A stretch of DNA of 64,000 bases, taken from positions 1-64,000 of the forward strand of contig JAPDRO010000029.1 of the NCBI GenBank assembly GCA_030247885.1, in the 5' to 3' direction. The stretch is from Taxawa tesnikishii (nom. ined.). Lineage: Eukaryota; Ascomycota; Dothideomycetes; Dothideales. Position numbers and translations under genes: made by a program. The notes under the pieces were generated by a model that made no database searches, had not been told where the DNA came from, and saw only the letters and a program-made list of their open reading frames with translations. Of the stretch, positions 1 through 10,257 are shown piece after piece; position 1 is the first letter of the stretch; each line of letters begins with the position of its first letter.

Positions 1-68
1 CCTAACCCTAACCCTAACCCTAACCCTAACCCTAACCCTAACCCTAACCCTAACCCTAACCCTAACCC
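1..68 (+). repeat. Telomere repeat array (CCCTAA)n
   Basis: About eleven uninterrupted CCCTAA units start at base 1, the C-rich strand running 5' to 3' into the chromosome. This is the standard fungal/vertebrate-type telomere (TTAGGG on the other strand) and shows that the window begins at a true left chromosome end. The array is short, as fungal telomeres usually are, and may also be clipped by assembly. Confidence 0.98.
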
Positions 69-108
69 ACTCACTCACTCACTCACTCACTCACTCACTC
101 ACTCACTC
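69..108 (+). repeat. (ACTC)10 microsatellite abutting the telomere
   Basis: Ten tandem ACTC units follow directly on the last CCCTAA unit. The junction reads ...CCC-ACTC..., so the tetranucleotide could have begun as degenerate telomere repeat. Like its flanks it has no G on this strand. Confidence 0.95.
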
Positions 109-811
109 TTATTCTTACTCATTCTTACTCTCACTCACTCACTCTCTTTTTCAATGTTTTTTCTCTTTCTACTTTATTTCTTTCTTTCTATTTTATCTCT
201 CTTCTTTTATTCTTCTTATATCTTATTACTCTACTACTTTATTACTTTACTACTCTATTACTCTACTATTCTATTACTCTACTATTTTATTACTCTATTA
301 TTTTATTACTTTACTACTTTACTACTTTATTATTTTATTACTTTATTACTATATTTTTATTACTTTCTTATTCTTTTTAAATATTACTTTAACTCTACTA
401 ATTTATTATTCCATTCTTATATTACTATATCTCTATTACTTTACTCCTTATCTTTTACTATAAATCTCTTATTTTAACTTTTTTCTTTTATTTCTTTTCT
501 TTCTTTTATTTTATCTCTTCTTATTTTCCTATTTTTTACTTTTATTCTATTTCTATATTATTATATCCCTATTACTTAAACTTTCTTTCTTTATTCCTTC
601 CTTATTATAACTCTTATTTTCTAACTTACTTATTTTATTCCTTCTCTTTTTATTACCTTTCTTTTTATTATCTTCTCTTTTCTTTTATATTATCCTCCCT
701 TACTTTACTTTCCTTTTTACTTTTTTCTCTTATTCTTAACTAATCTCCTTTTTCTTTTTATATTCCACTATTTTACTTTAATTTCTTTTACTTTACTATT
801 AAATCTATTAG
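109..811. other. Almost G-free, pyrimidine-rich subtelomeric strand
   Basis: The + strand is built almost only from T, C and A. From base 1 to base 810 the only G is at 156; the next is at 811. No gene is supported. A low-complexity reading frame at 154-477 made of F, L, Y, I, S and T codons follows from the composition. The strand bias has the same sense as the telomere, so RNA made toward the chromosome end (TERRA-like) would be nearly C-free. That transcriptional role is inference. Confidence 0.85.
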
Positions 812-1420
812 TTTTTCTTTTTCTTTCTTTTATCTTTTTTTATCTTAAGAGATATATCTTTTTCTCTTTAAAATATTATACTTGTTATAGAGAGAAATAT
901 TACCTTTTTTTTTTGAAAATCCTATATAGAGAAATATTGTTCCTTTCTTTAAAACTTAGCTTTTCTATGATTATCGTCTTCTTCATTTATATACTTACTT
1001 TTTACCCTTATTTATCTAAACCCTAACTCTTAGTTCTATATTATCCTATATAATCCCTAAGGTTTAAGAAGAACTTTATTATACTTTAGGATTCTTTCTT
1101 AACTTCTTTATAACTTAGCTTAAGTCTATTTAACTAAGTTACTTTCCTTATCTATTAGACTTCTTCTTAACTACTCTAACTAACTTATTATTAGGCGTTT
1201 ACTTTTTGTTAGGACTCTTTCTTGCTTGTCGGAGCTAGTAAGGACCTAACGTATTTACCTCTTAAGCTATTATCTATTTTTTTCCTTCGCTACTTCTTCT
1301 GTTTTTTCCTTCACTACTTCTTCTGTTTTTTCCTTCACTACTTCTTCTGTTTTTTCCTTCACTACTTCTTCTGTTTTTTCTTATAGGTCGTTGCTATTAG
1401 TTGTCTCTGACCTCGCTATC
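812..1420. other. AT-rich subtelomere without a gene
   Basis: AT-rich sequence with few CA/TG dinucleotides, similar to but milder than the RIP blocks further in. A short telomere-like stretch (AAACCCTAAC) lies near 1018-1027. Apart from the 24-bp tandem repeat listed separately, I see no gene, RNA or recognisable element. Confidence 0.6.
1285..1386 (-). repeat. 24-bp tandem repeat, four copies, 3' of the helicase
   Basis: A 24-bp unit repeats with TACTTCTTCTG starts at 1291, 1315, 1339 and 1363. On the minus strand one frame reads VKEKTEEV per unit, an 8-residue charged repeat without stops. It lies just downstream of the helicase stop codon, so it may be a former C-terminal extension or a 3' UTR minisatellite. 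Confidence 0.9.
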
Positions 1421-4400
1421 TTAGAACGACAATAAAGCCTTTGCCGCTACTCTGACTCCCTGTACCGCCATTCCGCCTCCAAATCTTGTCTCCTCTCCCA
1501 ACCAGTCAAAGAAATCCTCCACCCCGGCGAATCTGCGCCGGAAGTGGTCCTCTAGCCATCTGGCTCCTCCGGCGCTCACGAATATCCCGTAACAGAGCGG
1601 CAGGACCACGTCTCCGTGCTCACACGCTTCTTCCTTACTGGTCTTGCTGAGCTCAGCCCTTTGGCAGATGGACTGAGGGTTTAGGCACCAGAAGCAGCTC
1701 GTGTACGGACGCAACCACTTTCGTCCGCGTGTCTCGTGCCGCTGCCGTACTCGACTGCGCTCGTGAAACACCTCATGCCGCCGGGCACACTTGGAGAACT
1801 CGTGCTTCCATTCCTCGTCCATCGCACGGCAGAGCAAGCATGTCCCGCGCACGCTGGCCAGGTCCAGACGGTAGTTGACAAGTTCGGAGTGAGCCTGCAG
1901 CCGCTCTTGCTGGATGAGATCGAGTCCGGTGTGGGCGGTCTGCCGTCTTGTCGCGTCCGAGGCTGCGATTGATCCTCGTGAGCCGCTTTGCAGACGTCGC
2001 AAGCCACGTCTTCCGGCATGCACCACCTTCGGTGCTGAGCGAGATCGAGGTGTTCGCTCAGCGAAGTTCGGAAACATTGCTCGCCTCGTAAGTACTTGTG
2101 CACGGCCTGCTTGTCCCGTCGCTTGCGAAGTGACACGTCGTCCCTGCAGCTGCCCGTCTGCTCCGAACCGACGTCGACGTCGTCTTCGAGCTGTGCCTGC
2201 CACGTCGCCGGCAGGAGAACCATCGAGTACGCCTCCATCCCGTCGCGGCCGGCCCGACCCGACTCCTGCGCGAAGGTGACCAACGAGTCCGGCTCCCCTA
2301 CGTTCATGACCAGACGTACATGAGCGTGGTCGAAGCCTTCGGCAAGAGCGGTCGTGGCAACGAGATACGGGCGGTCGGAGGTATGGATCCAGCGATCAAC
2401 GATGAGCTTCTTCTGTTCCGGCGTTCCGCTCTTTGCGGTGTATGCAGCACAACCAAGCAGTTGGCACAGGCTGTCCGCGTCCTCACACGTTCGGACGTAT
2501 AGGACGATCTTGTCACGGGAATGATCGAACAGGTCGGAGTCGCGCCACGCGTCTTGCGCTTCGACCGCACTCTGCTCCAGAAGGCTGCCTTTGCGAGGGT
2601 CTGCCCTGCGGACCATGTAGAATATGTTGGGTCGGTTGCTCGATGCTCTGATGGTTGTCGGACGGTAGAGGTAGTTGCGCTCCTCAAACTCCTCTTTCAT
2701 GGACGGAGGCAGTGTGGCTGTCAGGTAGACAAACTGCGTCCTGAGATTGCGGACCGCAGTAAGGTCGACGATGCTCGATCGGTAGTCAACGGCAGTCACC
2801 GTCAGGTGGCATTCGTCGATCACGATTCGATCGAGTTTCTGCTGGACGATCAGGCTTCGTGCGTATTTCGTGAAGTGTGTTGTGGCCGCAGCCTCAACGC
2901 TGACGATTATCAGCGATGCTTCTCGACTTTCTCCCGGCAACCATTCGAGGTGAGCGATGTTCAGTTCCCGTATCCGCCGAAGCAGGTCTGCCCGAAGGGA
3001 TACGAGCGGCACGATGAGGATGGTGATCCCGGCATCAGGCAGCGTACACGGCAACATGAAGGACAGGCTCTTTCCGGCTCCGGCTGGCAAGATGGCCACC
3101 ACCTGCTCCGTCCACGACATGATCGTGGTGAGGGTCTGTTCCTGCTCCCTCGATTTCCACATCATTCTCTGGTTGCCGTAGAGCTTTCTGAGCCCTTCCA
3201 GCAGAGCCTCTGCCGACCACGGTTTGCGGGGCCGATAGACACCCTTGGCAAGTCGTTCCTTCAGTCGACACTCTTCTCCGTCCCTCTTTCGCTTCTTGCC
3301 TTTTAGCATCGTCTCCACTCCCCAGAAGTCCTGCCACAACGTTGACGCGCGAAGTCCCATTCGGATCAGCCCGTCCCACACGTTGCCGAAGGTCGCTCCC
3401 GTCTGATTGGCATACGCCCTGTTGACCGTGCGTGTCTTGTGGTTGCGCTGTCTCGTCATCGCTCGGATATCCTCCTCCATCTCCTCGGCGTCCTCGTCGT
3501 CTTCGTTGACTTCGAAGCAGCCTATGTTGCTCGCAAACTTGGTCTTGACGATGGCCACGCTCATCTGGCGCCAGTTGGAAACGTGAAGCCGGGGTGTGCA
3601 CGCCCGAGCACTGGCTTCCTCCAGACAACGACTCAACCGTCCTTCGCCCCACACCTTCCGTCTTTCTCCCACAAGAACGAGGAGAGCAGTGCCTTTGGTG
3701 ATTGCTGCCGCAGAAAGACCTGTCGTAGCGGCACGACATAGACGAGGTAATCCAGCAACAGGTCGCCCACCGGATTGGCGAGAAACCGGATGTTTTCCTT
3801 GTACCTGCCCGTCTGCTGCTGACCTTTGTGGTATTTGACATGTATCATGACACGATCGTGGCGGAGTGTGATGGATCGTCGTCGTTGCGTGTTCCGCCAG
3901 GTCATGGAGAAGAACTCGCTTTCGCGGATGGGCTGACCGCCACTGATGTGAACGAGGACACACAAGCGTTTCAAGAACTCCTGCACAGTTGCCTCGTAGC
4001 CGGCTAGCGCACTGTCCCTCCAAACGAAGCCGCTCGCTGATCGACGGTCTTGCTGAAGGAAAAGGCGGCACAGTTGCTCGGAACGCTCAACGGCGGCCAA
4101 CAGAGCTTTGTCCGTCCCCTCAGCAGGAGAGCGTTGTCACGATGCTGGATCAAGCTCCAGCCGACGGTATCGACGTTGCCGCTATCTCTAAGCGCCCAAG
4201 ACTGCATGCGGCGTAGGTCCTTCTGACCCAGCAGCAAGTCGTCGTACAGTAGCCGTTCGCACTCACGGTATTCGGAGAGCAGTAGCGTGGGGATCTGGTC
4301 CATACGCAGCTCTGTATCTTCGTATGTCAGGACCTGTTCGCTTTCGTCCCAACAGGCCTCATGATCACCCACGCTGTCCTTCGAGATGCGAAACAGCAAC

Positions 4401-5852
4401 AGGCGCCAGCGGAGTATCTCCCCATCGGCGTCTCGGCCGTCTGCTGCAGATAACTCTCACAGCATTCCTTGACGAGCGCGAGCGTTTCTCCCCACCCTGC
4501 CGCTCTTTGCGAGCACAGTCATAGAAGATCAGCAGCTGCGCGACCCATATCATCGCAGACAGACTGCTGTTGAAGTTGCCGGGTTCCATCCAGCCTTGCG
4601 TAGACGGCTTGATGCTTAGCATCGCGCAGAAGCTCACTATTGGCGAGCGGTACCGTCGGGCTCCGGTAGTGTGACGGATAACGAGCATCCATAACTCAAC
4701 CAGCCCATCTCTCAGTTGGCCCTTGATCCCTTCACCCGTGCCCGTCGCTCCCCGTTCTGCTAACCGACGGAGGTTATGCCACACCACCCTTTGCTTGTCC
4801 GTCGGTTCGATCACGTCCTCTGGCCGGATCGTCTCCTCCGAGTCAGCACTGAAGTGGTACTCGTCACAGATCGCCACTCGCTCCAGGTACGACAGGAACT
4901 GTGACGCCAGCTTGAAGTAGACCTTGAGCGTGCCGGGCTCCTTGTAAGGATCGAACGGCCGAACCTTCCCAATCGACTCGACCTGCGACGACTGGAACCG
5001 ACTGAGAACGACGCGACATGGCCAAGTGAGCATACAGTCGGGTCCGTCGAAACACCAGCCGTGCGCCTCCCTGAGCACGTCCTCCATCGCATCGACGATC
5101 GTCCGCAGAGGACATCCTTCGTCTCGCGAGGGCACGGCGATCGCTGCTCGGATCTCGTCTTTCTTCAAGCCGCAGACATGGTCGACGATGCCGGTCTCTC
5201 TGAGCCATGGTACCACGGTAGAACGATGCTCGTCGAATCCGCGGACACGGTTGGCCGCAGATGCGGCGTCGCGCTCTGCCTGAAGGATGTCTTCTTCTTG
5301 CGTCCGGAAGAAGTCACGCTGGTGACCGGCTCGCCTCCGACCGCAAATCTCCAGGTCCGCTACTTGGACCTCGAAGTACCTCTGCCAGCTTCCGACCTTG
5401 AAGAAACGCTGACAGGCGCGGTCGCAAGACCACAGCTTGTTGTGGGTATGGACCTGCTTCAAACGAGCATCGCCGCCTCGCTTCTGTCCGTTGACCCAGC
5501 CGTGTTGCCGCTCACAATGATCTTGCATGCCACGCGGAGTGCGGCATATATAGGGACAAAGCCTGCCTTCGCCATCTTTCCCGCCACACTTCAAGCCGTC
5601 GAAGTACACCGGAAGTCCCGTTACGGGAGGCTCTGTTGCTGCTGGATAGATGACATCTGCCTCGACTTGCGCAAGTTCGGTAAAAGACCCGACTTTGGCA
5701 ATAATGTCCCGCCGTTGTTGTAAGCTGAGACGCTTGTGATGCACACGAAGATGTTTGGCGAGCTGCGAAGGTACGACTGCATACTGACAATGGATGCAAA
5801 CAAGGATGCGGTGCTGGGCGACTACTTGGAAGAGACGATGAAAATCATCCAT
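1421..5852 (-). CDS. Telomere-linked RecQ-type helicase (frameshifted)
   Basis: Subtelomeric RecQ-like DNA helicase of the fungal telomere-linked helicase (TLH) type. The start at 5852 opens a Cys/His-rich N-terminal region (CIHCQYAVVPSQLAKHLRVHH, then CGG...CPYIC...HCERQH) as in C2H2/DUF3505-type proteins. A conserved linker follows (YHKGQ..., VGDLLLDYLVYVVPLRQVF). The helicase core has motif I AILPAGAGKS (about residue 920), motif II IVIDECH (about 1010), motif III YLTAT, and motif VI QESGRAGRDG (about 1195). A Cys-rich C-terminus follows (CDVC, CLLC, CFWC). Gene order toward the telomere is typical of the family. The reading frame changes five times, near 4488, 4421, 4117, 3655 and 1960. 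Each is a single-base loss, three of them at C4 runs on the + strand. Adding one base at each gives 1,479 codons with no internal stop. It may be intact but misassembled, or recently broken. Helicase identity is very likely; activity is unknown. Confidence 0.9.
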
Positions 5853-6192
5853 CTGAGTCTTGGCTTGCCTTCACGGCTGCCATACTTGCGAGGCCAGACA
5901 TAGCTATATTACCTTTCTAAGGATTTAAAGGATCCATGTGATGCTCAGGATCAATTGTTTAGAGCGTACTGATCACGTCGCATAGACACAGGGCTGGTCT
6001 TTGTTTGGAGAGGCCGCCCTGCGAAAATGCGGGAGTGGCCTATGCACAAGGCGCCTCATCTTTTTCCTTTTAAGACCGCCGCCCTTGATGTTCCATGTAT
6101 ATGGCATATATATGAGTGGTGTTTGGCATGCAGAGAGAATAACCTTATGACAGTATAGTGTGTGGGTTTCGAGAAGGTTGGGGCTCGGGAAG

Positions 6193-6286
6193 GCAAACGA
6201 ATCGTGGTCAACAGGTGCAAACGAATCGTGGTCGTTCCTCTAACCCTTAGGGTTATAGCCCACGCAAAAGCAAACGAATCGTGGCC
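6193..6286 (+). repeat. 17-bp direct repeat, three copies
   Basis: GCAAACGAATCGTGGTC occurs at 6193-6209 and 6217-6233, and with one change (final GCC) at 6270-6286. The third copy overlaps the left arm of a hairpin. It could be a binding-site cluster or the scar of a repeated end-joining event; the sequence does not say which. Confidence 0.9.
6241..6255. repeat. Interstitial head-to-head telomeric motif
   Basis: TAACCCT-T-AGGGTTA: one and a bit telomere units facing their own inverted copy. It sits between the second and third copies of the 17-mer. Such motifs are known at old telomere fusions or healed breaks, but 15 bases could also arise by chance. Confidence 0.75.
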
Positions 6287-6295
6287 ATTCGTTTG
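6271..6295. repeat. 9-bp inverted repeat (hairpin)
   Basis: CAAACGAAT (6271-6279) and ATTCGTTTG (6287-6295) are exact inverted copies around a 7-base loop, CGTGGCC. The in-frame stop that closes the surface-protein frame upstream (TGA, 6294-6296) lies at the edge of the right arm. Confidence 0.85.
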
Positions 6296-6296
6296 A

Positions 6297-9200
6297 CTTC
6301 TACGAGTAGCTAAAGTTGGACTTCTGAGCAGTTCGTCACCTTCCAGCAACTCTTCTGCACATACTAGTTTCAGCAATGCAACATTTACTGCAAACAACTC
6401 AAGCAACCCTTTCAGTAATTTCACGTACACTGGAGACTGTTGGGCTCAATGGAATCAATATTGGTCTGGGGCAAAGCAAGAATGGAGCACGACACTGGGC
6501 GCCAAGACAGTCTCTACTTTTATTGCCCAGTCCGGCAACGTCCTCGTAACAACGGTCGTAGTTGCGTATCCGGATGGCGTCTCCCCAATACGACATACAC
6601 CACGGTAGAAACCTCGTCCTGGTGGTCAGGTTCTGATGTTCCCACGGCCACTGTCACAACCTTGGAGTCGCTCGCAACCACGGTTCACGTCGTCGGTAAC
6701 GCTACCATAACACCTCCTCCTTGTGTCCTACCGTCTCTGGTACCAGAGTGCCAAACCTCTTGGGAAATCTATGGGAAAGCGCGGGCCTTGAGCTACGGCT
6801 ACCCTAGCTATGACCCTTACCCCGATTGCGCCTATAATGACACTGTTACTGGGTCATGCGCCTCAGCCTGGGCTACGTATCAGTCCTCGGACAGCGCTTA
6901 CTGGCACGCTTTCGATGCAAGCCCGACATGCACGCAGGCATCCATCACCGGGAGCATCTGCAGCGCAATGATTAGTTCGTATCTTAGTGTTTCTGCAGTG
7001 TATGCTGCCCCAGATGATGGGCGGATAGGGGATCCATCCCAGGTTGTTGCGCCCGGATGCACCGTTGGATGTCAGACCTGTCGCATCAACGGTGGCACAG
7101 TACAGCTCATCTATTGGTCCCCAAGGACGATCAATCCCTCCAACAACAGGACAAGCAATGCGACTAGTCTCGTCACGGCTGTCGGCTTGGGTACAACATT
7201 CACAAGTCCTACGGTCTACATATCATTCGATAGCCTGTACGCATCAAACTCATGCGGCACATTTGGTCAGAAGTACTCCAACACTATCATTCCCGTCGAC
7301 CCCGCAGACCTCTCCAGCATTTGGGGCTACCAACGCTACAATGCACTTGGATGGACAACGAGTTTCAATTTCACCGACCTTTACGTTACCCCAGTCCCCA
7401 ATTCCATCTACCAAAGTCAACCCCGATGTGCAAAGTCTTGGTTCGATCTTTGGCCAACCTACCCTGCAAACTGGTCTTGTCCTCGAACGCTACCCTATTT
7501 ACCCATCTTAGAAGTCCCTAAAGAAGTCCTCAATATAGATCCGGCCTGGAGCTCTTGCAAAGGTTGGGTCTAAGGAGTCTATGACCCACCTACAGCTTTA
7601 CAGCCTGAAAGCACTATCGCACCGGCTACTATTTCTGTCCCAGTGACGATCGTCACAACTGCCGCCGAGCCGTCTGCTGCCATCAACCCATCAACAGCAC
7701 CAAACACGGCGAGTGCCAGTATCAGTCATCCTTCAACATTTGTCAAACAGTCTTCGGCAGCACTGGTTCTACCTTCCGTGGTTAATCCAGAAGACCTTTC
7801 ATCTCAACCTCTCCCAACAGCCACCGCGCTCAATAGTGCAAGTCTTGACCAACCCACCGGAGCCAACACGATTGTACCTGTGCAATTTCTCTCTACCGAT
7901 TCAGTATCCAAGGTCGCTGCAACGACCGCAGCGTCCCGGAAACCTGCTGGCGACGTCTCGTCTGATTCTCTCCAAACAGAGGAGATTTCTCAAACGATCA
8001 GTGCCGTCAACTCCGACGATTCAAAAACCTCTGCCGATTCTCCAGACCCCGCCAACAACATTCTCTCTATCCTTTCCAATGCAGAGGCGTCGAGTCCAGC
8101 CCAGAACACCAACCCATCTACAACGCCGTCAATCACTTTCTCAGCGGGTGGCCAGCAGTTCACTGCTATTCAAAGCGGTTCCGTCATTTTAGTCGGCTCG
8201 CAAGCGCTTTCAGCTGGAGGTCCTGCCGCCACGATCAATGGACAGCACGTCAGCGTTGATTCTTCGGGTGTCGTTGTCGGCAATGGTGCCGGTGCATCGA
8301 CAATACCCTATGTCGGGACCAATACTGCTCAGGCTCAATCCGGATCGAACCCAGAAGGCGTTGTCACAGTGGGCTCCGAGGTATATACCGCTGCCGCAGG
8401 ATCAAACGGAGCGAACGTAGTAGCCAATGCCGGGTCAACGATCACGGTCTCCGCAGGCTCACCAGGTGCTACCATCAATGGTCAGGTCGTCAGTGCAGCA
8501 CCAGGTAACGTAGTGATTGGCTCCGGTTCACAAGCCAGTACGATTGCTGTTGCTGGAGATAGTCATGCGTCAAGCGCTTTCACTATCGGCTCGCATACCT
8601 TCACAGCTGCCGCACAAACAAATGGCGCGCTAGTCTTTGCGGATGCGCAGTCGACGTTCACGCTCTCCCCGGAGGTACGCCTACCACTATCAATGGCTAT
8701 GCGGTAAGCGCTGCATCTGCGCACGTCGTTGTCGGATCAGGATCGACTGCAGGTACTTTCATTCTGGAGTCGGCAGCAGTGGTTGCAAACGTGTTCACAG
8801 TAGGTTCGCAAACAATCTCCGAGATTGCACAGACCAACGGTGCAAGAGTACTCGCCATCGGTTCAGACACATTCACACTTTCCGCTGGTGGTATCGCTGC
8901 GACCATTAACGGACAGGCGATGAGCGCAATGTCGAATGGCATCGTCGTTGGGTCCGGTGCAGACGCCAGCACAGTAAATGTCCCTTTCACTGAGAGCCCA
9001 GCGAACGTCTTGACAGTCGGCTCTCACATGTTCACGGAGATCGCCCAGACGGGTGATGAGATGGTGTTTGGGGGTTCTCAGCAAACGTTCACTTTGTCCC
9101 GTGGCGGCGCTCCAATCACCATAGGCACAGAAGTCGTTAGCGTCGCATCCAGTGGTCGTATCGTCGTCGGAGGCGGTACACTTGCCGCCTTTCCCCTACA

Positions 9201-9939
9201 GACGAACACCGTCGTTGTCGGGTCGCAAACACTCGTCGAAGTCGACCAGACAAATGGCGCCGCTGTATTCTCTGGCGTCCAAACCAAATTTACGTTGGTC
9301 CCTGGCGGTACTGCTGCAACCGTCGGCTCTCAAGTGGTGAGTGCCGCATCTGGTGGCAATATTATTATCGGAGGTAGCGCTGTCACGCTCTCACCCGCAT
9401 CAGCGACAGCCGCACGATCAGTACCAAGTGTTATCATACTCGGCTCGCAGACTTTCACCGAGATCATGCAGTCGAATGGTCAAGACGTATTTGCAAATGC
9501 TCACACGACCTTCACAATCTCAACCGGCGGCCCGGCTGCGACTGTAGGCGGCCAGAGGGTCAGTGCAGCTGACAACAGCCACATCGTCGTTGGTTCTAGC
9601 ACCGTCCAGATCCAGCCCAAAGAAAGCGTCTTCGTTGTCGGGTCGGAGACGGTCACGGCCTCTGCCGATGGCAGCGAAGGTCAAGTCTTCGCAATCGGCT
9701 CAAGCAAGGCGACGCTTTCGGCTGGAGGTCCTGCAGTTTCCATTGGGTCGCAAGTGATAAGTGAAGACCTCAATGGCCAGATCACGACGTTGCCGGTCGC
9801 GACCTCTGGGGGCAGTGATTCAGTGGCGACGCCTGCAACGTCGTCTCAGAGTGGCGGTGGACGCTTGTGCTTGGACGTTGGCATGTGGATCTTTGTAGGC
9901 ATCGCTGGTCTGAGTGTTTTCGTGTCGAGCCAGTTGTAG
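6297..9939 (+). CDS. Repeat-rich cell-surface protein, 5' end missing
   Basis: Ser/Thr/Ala-rich protein typical of fungal wall or GPI-type surface proteins; molecular role unknown. The N-terminal third has conserved Cys and Trp (GDCWAQWNQYWSGAKQEW, PGCTVGCQTC, LSSIWGYQRYNALGW, DPAWSSCKGW) and several N-glycosylation sequons. From about 8150 there are eight repeats of roughly 65-70 residues with the pattern (V/T)VGSxxFT...TNGxxVFA...TFTLSxGGPAATINGQxVSAA...IVVGS. The C-terminus ends in a hydrophobic segment (MWIFVGIAGLSVFVSS), which could be a GPI signal or membrane anchor. No start codon or signal peptide is seen: the frame is open back to a stop at 6294-6296. Two single-base losses at C4 runs (6593-6596 and 8667-8670) shift the frame, and an in-frame TAA lies at 7571-7573. 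With two bases added there are 1,215 codons counting that stop. It may be a truncated pseudogene, or have an unseen upstream exon. Confidence 0.75.
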
Positions 9940-10257
9940 ATTTTGTAACGATCATACACCGTCATAGGTATTCAAATGGTTTTGCAAAGTTATGTTTCTA
10001 GTCGCGTCAGGAAACTCCGCATTAGCACTCTGACACTAGAGCCATATAAGATCGCCGGCGTTTTCCGGTGTAATCATGTTTTCGCAGGGATAGAGCGAAG
10101 CACCGATCTCGGAATCTCCGATAGTACCGGGATTGCCGGGACTTGACTGAGAATTACATAGTCCAGTTGGAATCCCAAGGTAAGCGGACTGCAAGAGACA
10201 GAGCTTTCGGAATGTCTTTGCTAAGTTCCATGTGAAGGTGCAACTCTAACATCATTA
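9940..10257. other. 3' flank, no gene
   Basis: Ordinary base composition with normal CA/TG content. It would hold the 3' UTR of the surface-protein gene; nothing else is recognised. The change to RIP-mutated DNA near 10258 is abrupt. Confidence 0.6.

Larger units (their letters stand above)
5853..6296. other. Junction between helicase block and next gene
   Basis: No coding sequence is supported; the minus-strand frame at 6056-6430 is antisense to the next gene and has no family features. The stretch holds three copies of a 17-mer, a head-to-head telomeric motif and a hairpin, listed separately. It is the likely promoter side of the helicase and the place where the following gene loses its 5' end. 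Confidence 0.6.

Noticed and set aside
154-477. 107-codon open frame rich in F, L, Y and S
   Set aside because: It results from the G-free pyrimidine-rich strand, which cannot form TAG or TGA stops. No domain, no codon structure.
1736-5723. Plus-strand and alternative minus-strand frames across the helicase (e.g. 2521-3306, 5061-5723, 3035-3841)
   Set aside because: Shadows of the GC-rich helicase gene; the helicase motifs lie only in the minus-strand composite frame.
6056-6430. Minus-strand 124-codon frame
   Set aside because: Antisense to the 5' part of the surface-protein gene and to the repeat junction; no family features.
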